Of a DNA stretch of 64,000 bases, positions 33,972 to 41,049 are shown piece by piece. The notes under the pieces are model-generated. The model was not told the DNA's origin. It was given only the letters and a program-made list of their open reading frames with translations, and did no database searches. The DNA lies in contig QFQY01000012.1 in the NCBI GenBank assembly GCA_003248805.1, positions 27,482-91,481 of the forward strand, in the 5' to 3' direction. The position numbers were made by a program, and so were the translations under genes. Source of the stretch: Chelatococcus sp. GTDB lineage: Bacteria; Pseudomonadota; Alphaproteobacteria; Rhizobiales; Beijerinckiaceae. How positions within the stretch are numbered: the stretch's first letter is position 1; each line of letters opens with the position of its first letter.

Positions 33972-34795
33972 GCACGCTTCGGCCCGTCGAGGCCCTTACC
34001 ATGCCCGAAGGCTGGACGCCGGCGGAGCTGGAGACCTTCCAGCCTCGCTTCGAGTGGGTGGCGCCATCGTCCCTGCTCATCGACTCCAAGTATCAGCGTA
34101 ACCTCACCGAGGCCTCGGTCAGGCTGATCCATCGGATCGCCGCCGGATGGTCGTGGCGTCGGTTCAAGCCGCCCATCTGCGCGGAGACTGACGCCGGTCT
34201 GCACATCCTGGACGGCCAGCACACCGCGATCGGCGCCGCGACGCATGGCGGTATCCAGACGATCCCGGTGATGATCGTGGAAGGCGCCGACCAGCTCGAG
34301 AGGGCGCGCGCCTTCCTCGGCCACAATCGCGATCGGGTCGGATTGACCGCGCTCAGTCTGTTCCACGCTGCCGTCGCAGCGGGAGACGAGAGCGCCGAGA
34401 CGGTCATGCAGGTCTGCGGGCGCGCCGGCGTCAAGGTGCTGCGAACCGTGCGGCCCCAGGGCGTCTTCGAGATCGCCGAGACGGTCGCCGTCGCGGCTTT
34501 GGCCGCCCTATGCCGCCGCCGCACCGCCATGCAGGCGCGTGTCGTGCTGGAGTTGCTCGCCCAGGCGAGGCTCGCACCGATCACCTCCGACGCGATCAAG
34601 GCCGCCGAGGAATTGCTCCACGGGTCGAACTATGCCGGCGAGATCTCCGCGGACGATCTCAAGGCCACGCTGATCGGGCGGTGGCCGGATATGCAGCGCA
34701 AGGCGGCCGATCTCGCCCTCGCCAAGTCCCTGCCGAAATGGCGGGCCCTCGCCATCACGCTCTACCAGAACACGAGGAAGCGCCGTGCGGCCTGA
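33968..34795 (+). CDS. ParB-like (DGQH) protein
   Basis: A 275-residue protein, the second ParB-type fold in the early operon. VAPSSLLIDSKYQRNLTEAS (about residue 30), then FKPPICAETDAGLHILDGQH with the motif DGQHTAIGA (about 80) replacing the canonical GERR/GEHR box, and IPVMIVEGAD. It resembles the DUF6551-type phage proteins. The C-terminal half is helical. ATG 33968 overlaps the preceding stop. Confidence 0.65.
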   Translation: MSTLRPVEALTMPEGWTPAELETFQPRFEWVAPSSLLIDSKYQRNLTEASVRLIHRIAAGWSWRRFKPPICAETDAGLHILDGQHTAIGAATHGGIQTIPVMIVEGADQLERARAFLGHNRDRVGLTALSLFHAAVAAGDESAETVMQVCGRAGVKVLRTVRPQGVFEIAETVAVAALAALCRRRTAMQARVVLELLAQARLAPITSDAIKAAEELLHGSNYAGEISADDLKATLIGRWPDMQRKAADLALAKSLPKWRALAITLYQNTRKRRAA

Positions 34796-35162
34796 CGTCG
34801 AGCTGGCAGCGCTGCGCGAGCGCACCGAGTGGCTGGAGGAGCGCATCGCCTTCCTCGAACGGCTGCTCGTGCCCGTTCTCGCCCTGCCGCTCGAATGGGG
34901 CCTGACGGTTCACGAAGCCCGCCTCGTCTCTGCCCTGTATGCCCGGAGCGAGTGCACCAAGGATCAGATCATGGCTGCGCTGTATCGCAATGACGGCCGC
35001 GACGAGCCGATGGAAAAGATCGTCGACGTCTTCGTCTGCAAGGCCCGCGCGAAGCTGAAGCGCTTCGGCGCCGGCATTACCACCCATTGGGGCCACGGCT
35101 ATTCGCTCGACGCCTCGGCCCGCGCCGCGATCGACAAGCTCAACGTCAAGGTGCCGGCATGA
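34785..35162 (+). CDS. OmpR/PhoB-type winged-helix protein without receiver
   Basis: A 125-residue protein from GTG 34785. An N-terminal coiled-coil-like helix (ALRERTEWLEERIAFLERLL) is followed by a Trans_reg_C winged helix: LTVHEARLVSALYARSECTK, VDVFVCKARAKLKRFG and the wing ITTHWGHGYSLDA. This is the output domain of response regulators, here without a phosphorylation domain, so it should act constitutively, perhaps as a coiled-coil dimer. It overlaps the preceding gene by 11 bases. Confidence 0.75.
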   Translation: MRPDVELAALRERTEWLEERIAFLERLLVPVLALPLEWGLTVHEARLVSALYARSECTKDQIMAALYRNDGRDEPMEKIVDVFVCKARAKLKRFGAGITTHWGHGYSLDASARAAIDKLNVKVPA

Positions 35163-35479
35163 CCGGCCCCGCCATCCCGCTCGGCCATCAGATCGACGCC
35201 GTCCGCTTCGCCGAGACGCGCCAGCGCAGCATGAACGATGGCCGCGCCATCAAGGAATTGCGCGGCCCGCAGTTCGGCCAGCGCGACCTGGAGCGGCTGA
35301 ACGCCGCCGCCCGCTCGCTGGAAACGCTGGAGAAGAACGCCGCCGAGATCCGCGCTTTCCTGAAGCTGCCGGCCCAGGCGCGCGAGGCGGTGCTGCGCCA
35401 CGGGGAGACCATGGCGCAGATGTGCCTGGAGCTGGCGGCCCGCGAGGCCGCGGCGAAGGCGGGAGGGCCGGTGCGGTGA
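35159..35479 (+). CDS. Hypothetical early phage protein
   Basis: A 106-residue, highly helical charged protein (RDLERLNAAARSLETLEKNA; EIRAFLKLPAQAREAVLRHG). ATG 35159 overlaps the previous stop. Its own stop overlaps the GTG start of the methyltransferase, so it is translationally coupled to it. Confidence 0.5.
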   Translation: MTGPAIPLGHQIDAVRFAETRQRSMNDGRAIKELRGPQFGQRDLERLNAAARSLETLEKNAAEIRAFLKLPAQAREAVLRHGETMAQMCLELAAREAAAKAGGPVR

Positions 35480-36153
35480 GGGTCCTGATCGCCTGTGAGC
35501 GCTCTGGTATCGTGCGGCGCGCCTTCGCGGCCCGCGGGCACGATGCATGGTCGTGCGACCTTCACCCGGCCGAGGACGGCAGCAACCGCCACGTCGTCGG
35601 AGATGCGCGCGACCTTCTGGGTGACGGCTGGGATCTGTTGATCGTCGCGCATCCGCCCTGCACGCGGCTGTGCAATTCCGGTGTCCGCTGGCTTTCGGTG
35701 CCGCCGCCCGGCAGAAGCCGCGAAGAACTGTGGGCCGAGCTCGACGAGGGTGCGGCGCTGTTCTCCGACTTCTGGAATGCGCCGGTCGAACGCGTCTGCG
35801 TCGAGAACCCGATCATGCATCGGCACGCCAAGGCGCGGATCGCCAACTACGCCCGTCCGGCGCAGATCGTGCAGCCCTGGTGGTTCGGCGAGCCCGTCTT
35901 CAAGGGCACGGGCCTGTATCTCCGCAACCTGCCGCCTCTCCGGCCGACGAACCGCCTCGTGCCGCCTGCGCCCGGCACGCTGGAGCACAGGTCCTGGTCG
36001 ACCATTCATCGCTCCACCGGCTGGAACCCCGATCGTGCCCGCGAACGCTCCCGCTTCTTCGTCGGGATCGCCGAGGCCATGGCGACCCAGTGGGGCGACC
36101 TCGACGGCATGACGCCGACGCAGCGCGATCTTTTCGAGGAGCTCGCTGGCTGA
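35476..36153 (+). CDS. Phage DNA cytosine methyltransferase-like protein
   Basis: A 225-residue protein from GTG 35476. VRVLIACERSGIVRRAFAA is motif I (SAM binding), HDAWSCDLHPAEDG is motif II, and AHPPCTRLCNSG holds the PPC catalytic box (Cys62). CVENP (Glu110) matches the ENV motif. It lacks the long target-recognition domain and motif X of full m5C enzymes, as is usual for this compact phage family. It may modify phage DNA or serve in anti-restriction. The true base specificity is unproved. It is coupled to the ASCH gene downstream. Confidence 0.72.
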   Translation: MRVLIACERSGIVRRAFAARGHDAWSCDLHPAEDGSNRHVVGDARDLLGDGWDLLIVAHPPCTRLCNSGVRWLSVPPPGRSREELWAELDEGAALFSDFWNAPVERVCVENPIMHRHAKARIANYARPAQIVQPWWFGEPVFKGTGLYLRNLPPLRPTNRLVPPAPGTLEHRSWSTIHRSTGWNPDRARERSRFFVGIAEAMATQWGDLDGMTPTQRDLFEELAG

Positions 36154-36620
36154 TGGTCGCCTATTCCTTCAACAGGCAGTTCGCCGCGCCGATCGAGAGC
36201 GGCCGGAAACGCCAGACGATCCGCGCGCCGCGCCGCCGTCATGCCAGCATCGGCGAGCAGCTGCAGCTCTACACCGGCATGCGGACCAAGGCCTGTCGGC
36301 TGATCCGCGACGATGTCGTGTGCGTCAGTCTCGGCGAGGTGCGGTTCGACCTGCGTGCGCTCGCGGACCTGCCGGAGCCGGGCTCCGCGCGCGACCTGGG
36401 CCGCCTCCTGGCCGAGCAGCGGATCCCGCTCGAGGTCAACGGTATCCCGATCGAGAGCGCGGCCGACCAGGACGCCTTCGCCGCCGACGATGGCTTCGAG
36501 GGCTGGAGGCTCGGCAAGACGCTGCTCTCGCCCTTCGAGGCGATGGTCAATTTCTGGATGGTCAGCCACGGCGCGGGGCTCTTCACCGGCGTGCTGATCC
36601 GTTGGGAGCAGGCGCGATGA
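36153..36620 (+). CDS. ASCH-like domain protein
   Basis: A 155-residue protein starting MVAYSFNRQFAAPIESGRKR. The pattern FAAPIESGRKRQTIRAPRR, then GEQLQLYTGMRTKACRLI, is typical of ASCH/PUA-like folds, which bind RNA or modified nucleotides. Residues 90-155 are more helical. It lies between two DNA methyltransferase genes and overlaps both by 1-4 bases, hinting that it works with modified nucleic acid. That link is inference. Confidence 0.65.
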   Translation: MVAYSFNRQFAAPIESGRKRQTIRAPRRRHASIGEQLQLYTGMRTKACRLIRDDVVCVSLGEVRFDLRALADLPEPGSARDLGRLLAEQRIPLEVNGIPIESAADQDAFAADDGFEGWRLGKTLLSPFEAMVNFWMVSHGAGLFTGVLIRWEQAR

Positions 36621-37291
36621 CCCAGCGAACCTTCGCCTTCTCGCCCGCCGTCGCGGCCCAACGCTCGGAGCCGGCCGACTCCCTCGACTTCTTCCCGACG
36701 CCGCCCTGGGCGACCAGGGCATTCGTGCACCATGTCGCGCGCCCCGAGCTCGGCGTCCTGATCCCCGATCAGATCCTGGAGCCCGCCTGTGGTGAGGGCC
36801 ACATGGCCGAGCCGCTGAAAGAGGTGTTTCCGTTCGTCGCCGCGAGCGACATCCACCCCTACGGCTATGGCGAGGTCGAGGATTTCCTCCAGGCCGGCGG
36901 CAATCGCGGCGCGTGCGACTGGATGTTCACGAACCCGCCCTTCAACGCGGCCGAAGCCTTTGCTCGCCAGGGCCTGGCGCTGGGCCGCGCCGGCTGCGGG
37001 ATCCTCGTCCGCACCCAGTGGCTCCATACGATCGAGCGTTACGAACTCTTCCGCGAGTTCCCGCCGTACCTCATCGCCTTCTATGTCGAGCGCGTGCCCA
37101 TGCATCGCGGCCGCTGGGAGCCGGGTGGCGACACGGCCACCGATTATTGCTGGGTCTGCTGGAAACATGGTGCCGAGCCGCGCGCGCCGCTCTGGATCCC
37201 GCCCGGGCGCCGCTTCGTCTTCACCATGCCGACCGACGCCGCTCGCTTCGCCAAGGTCGCGCCTGCGCCGCTGCTCGACGGGATGGCCTGA
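36617..37291 (+). CDS. Adenine-specific DNA methyltransferase-like protein
   Basis: A 224-residue protein. DFFPTPPWATRAFVHHV opens the domain, ILEPACGEGHMAEPL (residues 53-67) is the SAM motif I, ASDIHPYGYG motif II, and the catalytic NPPF box lies in WMFTNPPFN (106-109). This is the amino-methyltransferase (N6-adenine) signature. No separate recognition domain is evident. It is co-operonic with the cytosine enzyme and the ASCH protein. Confidence 0.78.
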   Translation: MTQRTFAFSPAVAAQRSEPADSLDFFPTPPWATRAFVHHVARPELGVLIPDQILEPACGEGHMAEPLKEVFPFVAASDIHPYGYGEVEDFLQAGGNRGACDWMFTNPPFNAAEAFARQGLALGRAGCGILVRTQWLHTIERYELFREFPPYLIAFYVERVPMHRGRWEPGGDTATDYCWVCWKHGAEPRAPLWIPPGRRFVFTMPTDAARFAKVAPAPLLDGMA

Positions 37292-37293
37292 CC

Positions 37294-37530
37294 ATGGCCC
37301 GCTTCCTCGCGCCCCGTCCCGCCCCGTCCGACGCCAGCCGCATCTCGGCACTGCTGGCGCGCGACGAGCTGGAGCGGATCGACGAGAAGCGGACCCGGCT
37401 GATGCAGGTGCTGGCCGGCGTGGCGCCTCGCCGTTCCACCACCCTTGAAAGCGAGTTGAAGCGCCTGACGCGCCTGCGCGTCGAACTGCTCGCCGCGATC
37501 GCCAGGAGCACGAGGAGCTCGACCCGATGA
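37294..37530 (+). CDS. Small helical hypothetical protein
   Basis: Seventy-eight residues, strongly helical and basic with a likely coiled coil (DELERIDEKRTRLMQVL; LESELKRLTRLRVELLAAIA). It is placed directly before gemA and overlaps it by 4 bases. No family assigned. Confidence 0.5.
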   Translation: MARFLAPRPAPSDASRISALLARDELERIDEKRTRLMQVLAGVAPRRSTTLESELKRLTRLRVELLAAIARSTRSSTR

Positions 37531-37919
37531 GCCACCCGGCCATGCTCGCCAAGATCCATATCGCGAAGAAGGAGCTCGGGCTCCAGGAGGCCGAGTATCG
37601 GGCGCTGCTCCTGCGCGTCGGCCGGGTCGAGAGCGCGCGCGACCTGTCGGACAAGGCGGCCGCGGCCGTCATCGCCGAGCTCAAGCGCCTGGGCTGGGCG
37701 CCGGCCGCCTCGAAGCGCCCGCCGGCCGAGCGGGCGGACATCCGCAAGATCTACGCGCTCTGGGGCGCGCTGCATTCCGGGCCTCTCGATCGCGAGGCCC
37801 TGCGCGCCTGGGTGAAGCGCCGTTTCGAGGTCTCCGCGCCGGAGTTCCTGAAGCCGCCGGCGGCGCGCGAGGCGATCGAGCAGCTCAAGGCCTGGCAGAA
37901 CCGCCTGAGGGAGAAGTGA
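37527..37919 (+). CDS. gemA: GemA-like regulatory protein (Mu gp16, DUF1018)
   Basis: The 130-residue sequence MSHPAMLAKIHIAKKELGLQ ... YRALLLRVGRVESARDLSD ... AVIAELKRLGW is the DUF1018 signature. A second half with YALWGALHSG, LRAWVKRRFEVSAPEFL and AREAIEQLKAWQNR completes it. In Mu, GemA is a semi-early protein affecting host gene expression and DNA topology. It lies just upstream of the Mor-type activator gene, as in Mu, which supports the call. Confidence 0.9.
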   Translation: MSHPAMLAKIHIAKKELGLQEAEYRALLLRVGRVESARDLSDKAAAAVIAELKRLGWAPAASKRPPAERADIRKIYALWGALHSGPLDREALRAWVKRRFEVSAPEFLKPPAAREAIEQLKAWQNRLREK

Positions 37920-38161
37920 TGCTGAAGGTCTCCGATCACGCCCTCGTGCGCTTCCTCGACCGCTCCGGCGCGGCCGAGATCGAGAAGCTGCGGAACACGC
38001 TCGCCCATTCGCTGGAGCGGGCCCGGCTCGGCGCCGAGCGCGCCGGCATCGCCGATTACGTCATCACCGCCGACGGCCTGCGCTATGTCGTGAAGAACGA
38101 CGTGCTCGTCACCGTCCTCGAATCGGACATGGCACCGGGCCGGCGGAGGCGCCGGGGATGA
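37919..38161 (+). CDS. Small hypothetical protein
   Basis: Eighty residues from ATG 37919 (GTG 37916 is also possible). MLKVSDHALVRFLDRSGAAE, then DYVITADGLRYVVKNDVLVT, reads as helix followed by a beta hairpin, with an Arg-rich tail. It overlaps GemA (1 base) and Mor (4 bases). Similar small proteins occur between gemA and mor in related phages, I believe. Function unknown. Confidence 0.55.
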   Translation: MLKVSDHALVRFLDRSGAAEIEKLRNTLAHSLERARLGAERAGIADYVITADGLRYVVKNDVLVTVLESDMAPGRRRRRG

Positions 38162-38571
38162 CGCGCGCCTCCTGGCCCGATCTGCCGCCTCTGCTCGCCG
38201 AGATCGCCGAGGTCGCCGGCCTCGATGCCGCGCTCGCGATCGCCGAGGCGAAGGGCGGCCAGGAGGTATTCGTCGTCTCGCGCCTGCGTCCCGACAACTG
38301 GCTCGTCCAGGCGGTCGGCAACGACAAGGCCGAGCGTATCAGCGCTCACTTCTGCTCCGGGCGATATCGCCAGAAGCTCGCCATTCCCTTCGGGCCGAAG
38401 GGCAGCTACCTTGCCGAACGGCGACGCACTGCCCGGGCCCTGAGCGACGCGCTCTCGCAGGGCGCAACGGCCAACGAGATGGCGATGGCCGCCGGCGTGA
38501 CGAACCGCTCCGCCCGGCGGTTCCGGTCGAAGCTCCGCCAGCACAACAGCAAGCAGTTCAAGCTCCTCTGA
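38158..38571 (+). CDS. mor: Mor-like middle/late transcription activator
   Basis: A 137-residue protein of the Mor/C family. WPDLPPLLAEIAEVAGLDAA at the start, GGQEVFVVSRL, FCSGRYRQKLAIPFGPKGSY, and a C-terminal helix-turn-helix ALSQGATANEMAMAAGVTNR (about residues 100-119) correspond to the two domains of Mu Mor. Mor activates the middle promoter by recruiting RNA polymerase. It is the last gene of the early operon; only one Mor/C-type gene is visible, so it may also control late genes directly. Confidence 0.85.
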   Translation: MTRASWPDLPPLLAEIAEVAGLDAALAIAEAKGGQEVFVVSRLRPDNWLVQAVGNDKAERISAHFCSGRYRQKLAIPFGPKGSYLAERRRTARALSDALSQGATANEMAMAAGVTNRSARRFRSKLRQHNSKQFKLL

Positions 38572-38573
38572 CC

Positions 38574-38614
38574 GGACGCGCGTCCGGGTCACGATCGGAC
38601 GCACGTCCGGGTCA
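38574..38614. repeat. Tandem direct repeat of a dyad just downstream of mor
   Basis: GGACGCGCGTCCGGGTCA (38574-38591) is repeated as GGACGCACGTCCGGGTCA (38597-38614), 17 of 18 bases identical, with a 23-base period. The first copy is a perfect 12-base palindrome. It sits in the 98-base gap between the activator gene and the lysis genes. It could be activator sites for the late promoter or a terminator of the early operon. The remaining 55 bases up to 38669 hold CG-rich sequence and a GGAG. Confidence 0.55.
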
Positions 38615-38669
38615 TCTGCCGGGAGAACATGGGGCACGCGCGCGCGCCCGCTTCTCCCGGAGCGTCAAC

Positions 38670-39014
38670 TTGACCCGCCTCTTCGCAATCGCGCTGATCG
38701 CGCTCGCATCATCCTGCACACAGACACCGGTCTACGCACACGAGGCGATGTCCGGCTGGCACTACCCGGCCGTCTGCTGCTCGGACCGTGACTGCGCCGA
38801 GGTTCCCTCTGCCGCGATCGAGGAGACGCTCGATGGCTATGTCGTCACTGTCGCCCCTGGTCGGCATCCCATGTGGCCGATCACGAAGCCCGGCCCACTG
38901 AAACTCGCGATCCCCTACCTCGATTCTCAGCTCTCTCCGGACGGGCGCTTCCACCTCTGCATCGACGGCACGGGCAAGCTGCTCTGCTTCTTCGCCGCGA
39001 TCGGGGGCTCCTGA
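38670..39014 (+). CDS. Secreted small cysteine-containing protein
   Basis: This 114-residue product starts at TTG 38670. MTRLFAIALIALASSC... is a signal peptide, with cleavage likely near VYA-HEA (about residue 24). The mature part has GWHYPAVCCSDRDCAEVPSA and FHLCIDGTGKLLCF, a pattern I recall from hypothetical exported proteins of Rhizobiales. Five cysteines remain after cleavage. It is the first gene after mor and before the lysis genes. Function unknown; periplasmic location inferred. Confidence 0.65.
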   Translation: MTRLFAIALIALASSCTQTPVYAHEAMSGWHYPAVCCSDRDCAEVPSAAIEETLDGYVVTVAPGRHPMWPITKPGPLKLAIPYLDSQLSPDGRFHLCIDGTGKLLCFFAAIGGS

Positions 39015-39016
39015 TC

Positions 39017-39256
39017 ATGAAGCGCTGGAGCCTGGTCTGGAACTGGAAGCGCGTGCTGAAGCACGCGTGGTCCATCCGCTTCATCATTCTGGCCGGCCTC
39101 CTGTCCGGCGCCGAAATCGCGCTGCCGTTGCTGCAGGGCGCGATCGACGTGCCGCCTCGGCTCTTTGCCGGCCTGTCTTTCGCCGCCACCGCCGGCGCCT
39201 TCGTCGCGCGCCTGGTCGCACAGGAAACGGTCTCCGGCACGGAGGGGCGCGGCTGA
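39017..39256 (+). CDS. Probable holin (two-helix phage membrane protein)
   Basis: Seventy-nine residues. A basic N-terminus with Trp (KRWSLVWNWKRVLKHAWSIR), then two hydrophobic helices (about 22-40 and 50-67), with a short polar turn between. It lies directly before, and overlaps, the endolysin gene. The architecture and position fit a class II holin or DUF7940-type phage membrane protein. Holin function is inferred. Confidence 0.65.
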   Translation: MKRWSLVWNWKRVLKHAWSIRFIILAGLLSGAEIALPLLQGAIDVPPRLFAGLSFAATAGAFVARLVAQETVSGTEGRG

Positions 39257-39738
39257 TGGCATCCGTGCTCTCGCTACGGCCTCGCACTCGCCTGCAGAAA
39301 GGCACTGCGGCGGCGGCCCTTGCCATCTCGGTCGTCGGCGGCTTCGAGGGGCTGCGGCAGACCGCGTATCGCGACGTCGTCGGCGTTCCGACCATCTGCT
39401 ACGGCGAGACCCGCGGCGTGACCATGGGCATGTCGGCAACCAAGGCCGAGTGCGATGCCATGCTGCTCAAGGGCCTGCAGGAGTTCGAGCAGGGCGTGCT
39501 CGGCTGCACCACCGTCGAGATGCCGGTGAAGCGGCAGGTCGCGATGGTCTCCTTCGCCTACAATGTCGGCGTCGGAGCCTACTGCAAGTCGAGCGTGGCA
39601 CGCCTGCTCAACGGCGGTCAGACGCGCGCCGCCTGCGATGCGCTGCTGAAGTGGAACAAGGCAGGCGGCGTCGTCTTCCCGGGGCTCACGCGCCGCCGCC
39701 AAGCCGAGCGCGAGCTTTGCCTCGCCGAGGCGGCCTGA
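39256..39738 (+). CDS. Endolysin, GH24 lysozyme
   Basis: A 160-residue muramidase. The T4-type catalytic triad is present with correct spacing: Glu31 in GGFEGLRQ, Asp40 in YRDVVG and Thr46 in VPTICYGE (Glu+9, Glu+15). An N-terminal hydrophobic stretch (about 17-29, AAAALAISVVGG) preceding the active site suggests a signal-arrest-release anchor. FAYNVGVGAYCKSSVARLLN is the conserved C-terminal lobe. It cuts peptidoglycan at lysis. Confidence 0.93.
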   Translation: MASVLSLRPRTRLQKGTAAAALAISVVGGFEGLRQTAYRDVVGVPTICYGETRGVTMGMSATKAECDAMLLKGLQEFEQGVLGCTTVEMPVKRQVAMVSFAYNVGVGAYCKSSVARLLNGGQTRAACDALLKWNKAGGVVFPGLTRRRQAERELCLAEAA

Positions 39739-40118
39739 TGCTGTCCGCCTGGGCTCTCAAGAACTGGCGCCTGGTCGCCGCCGGCCTCGCCATCCTCGCG
39801 CTGCTCGCCGTCATGGCGGTCGGCTTCTGGCAGGGGCTTGCCGAGATCGCGGCCATGCAGACCCGCGCCGCCGAGGCCGCGCGCGACGAGCGCGATGCGC
39901 ATTGGACGGCCGAGATCGCCAAGGCCAATGCGGCGGTCCACCAGGCCAGGGCCGAGCAGGCCGTCGCGGTCGGGCGGATCGAGGCGCAGGCGGGCGAGCA
40001 GGCGGGCCGCTTTCAAACCGAGTTGAACGAGCTGGAGAAGGCGAATGCGGCCCTTGCTGGTGGCGATCGTTGCGGGCTGGGGCGCGATCGCGTCCGCCTG
40101 CTCAACGAAGCCCGTTGA
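39738..40118 (+). CDS. Rz-like inner-membrane spanin
   Basis: A 126-residue type II membrane protein: one N-terminal helix (about 10-30, LVAAGLAILALLAVMAVGFW), then a long Ala/Glu/Gln coiled coil (35-110). The length and architecture are those of Rz i-spanins, which fuse inner and outer membranes after the cell wall is cut. The Rz1-like gene starts inside it in another frame. Confidence 0.78.
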   Translation: MLSAWALKNWRLVAAGLAILALLAVMAVGFWQGLAEIAAMQTRAAEAARDERDAHWTAEIAKANAAVHQARAEQAVAVGRIEAQAGEQAGRFQTELNELEKANAALAGGDRCGLGRDRVRLLNEAR

Positions 40119-40323
40119 ACCGACCGTGAAGCTCGAGCTCGTCCGCCCGGAGCTGCCGGCGATCGCGCGCCAGCGCTGCGCGGATCCCGTGCGCCTGCCC
40201 GACCGCGACATCACCGAGAGCGAGGTCACGGCCGCGATGGGCCGGGACGGCGCGAACCTGAAGATCTGCGAGGCCCGCCGCGCGGCCGCCGTCGCTGCAG
40301 TGGACGGAGTGGCCGGGCCGTGA
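40045..40323 (+). CDS. Rz1-like outer-membrane lipoprotein spanin
   Basis: A 92-residue product overlapping the Rz 3' end by 74 bases in a different frame. The signal peptide MRPLLVAIVAGWGAIASAC ends in a lipobox, with Cys19 as the lipidated residue. A Pro-containing mature part follows (STKPVEPTVKLELVRPELP). A nested lipoprotein after an Rz-like gene is the classic two-component spanin arrangement. It is longer than typical Rz1. Confidence 0.75.
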   Translation: MRPLLVAIVAGWGAIASACSTKPVEPTVKLELVRPELPAIARQRCADPVRLPDRDITESEVTAAMGRDGANLKICEARRAAAVAAVDGVAGP

Positions 40324-40736
40324 GCGCTATCGACTGGCAGGCGATCATCGCCGTGATCAAGGACATCTGGTGGATCGCGTCGCTGCCGCTCGCGGCAGCG
40401 GCCGGCGTCGGCATGCTCTATCTGCGCTCGCAGTTCCCGACGAAGGAACAGCACGATCAGCAGACGCAGCTGCTGCAGACGTCGATCTCGGGCCTCTCCG
40501 AGCGGGTCGCCGCCAACGAACGCCAGATCGAGACCCGCGTCGCCAAGATCGAGGGCGATCTCCGCCAGCTCCCGAACAGGCAAGAAGTCCAGGCGCTGGG
40601 CGACCGGATCGGCAGCGTCGAGAAGGAGGTCGCCACTTCGGGCGAGACGATCCGCGGCGTCGAGAAGACGGTCACCAAGATCGACACGACGCTGGGCCTG
40701 ATCCTGAAGCACATGCTGGAGAGCAAGCCGTCATGA
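40320..40736 (+). CDS. DUF2730 family protein (Mu gp25-like)
   Basis: A 138-residue protein from GTG 40320. One N-terminal membrane helix (about 18-36, IASLPLAAAAGVGMLYL) is followed by a long coiled coil with heptads (SISGLSERVAANERQIETRV). This matches DUF2730, found in Mu-like phages between lysis and terminase genes. Its role is not established in the family. Confidence 0.75.
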   Translation: MSAIDWQAIIAVIKDIWWIASLPLAAAAGVGMLYLRSQFPTKEQHDQQTQLLQTSISGLSERVAANERQIETRVAKIEGDLRQLPNRQEVQALGDRIGSVEKEVATSGETIRGVEKTVTKIDTTLGLILKHMLESKPS

Positions 40737-41047
40737 GCTCGCATTCGCTCGCCGAGACCTTCGCCCGCGACCGCCGCCTGGTCATCCTGCGCCTGCTCTC
40801 CGAGCAGGACGGCTACGCGCTCTCGGCCAACATGCTCACCAAGGCCGTCCGGCAGATGCGTCACAGCGTCTATGACGACACGATCGCGGCCGATCTCGTG
40901 ATGCTCGAGCAGCATGGCCTGATCCAGCGCGACGAGGAGCGGCACGGCGCCAAGACGATCGTCGTCGCCACGCTCACCCGCCTCGGCCTCGATGTCGCCA
41001 ACGGCCGGCCGCATCCGATCGTCGATCAGCCCTCGCCGAAGTTCTGA
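40733..41047 (+). CDS. Winged-helix protein (Mu gp26-like by position)
   Basis: A 104-residue product. DRRLVILRLLSEQDGYALSA, then YDDTIAADLVMLEQHGLIQR and KTIVVATLTRLGLDVANGR, outline a winged helix (residues 12-90), as in MarR/ArsR-type folds. Its place between DUF2730 and DUF3486 equals Mu gene 26. It may act in packaging initiation or regulation. Confidence 0.7.
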   Translation: MSSHSLAETFARDRRLVILRLLSEQDGYALSANMLTKAVRQMRHSVYDDTIAADLVMLEQHGLIQRDEERHGAKTIVVATLTRLGLDVANGRPHPIVDQPSPKF

Positions 41048-41049
41048 CG

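Noticed and set aside
36269..37747. Reverse-strand open frame of about 490 codons in the methyltransferase region
   Set aside because: It opposes four overlapping phage genes with clear motifs. Its composition is that of a shadow.
25768..38571. A Mu Gam-like nuclease inhibitor
   Set aside because: I looked for the Gam pattern among the early small proteins and found no convincing candidate, so none is annotated.
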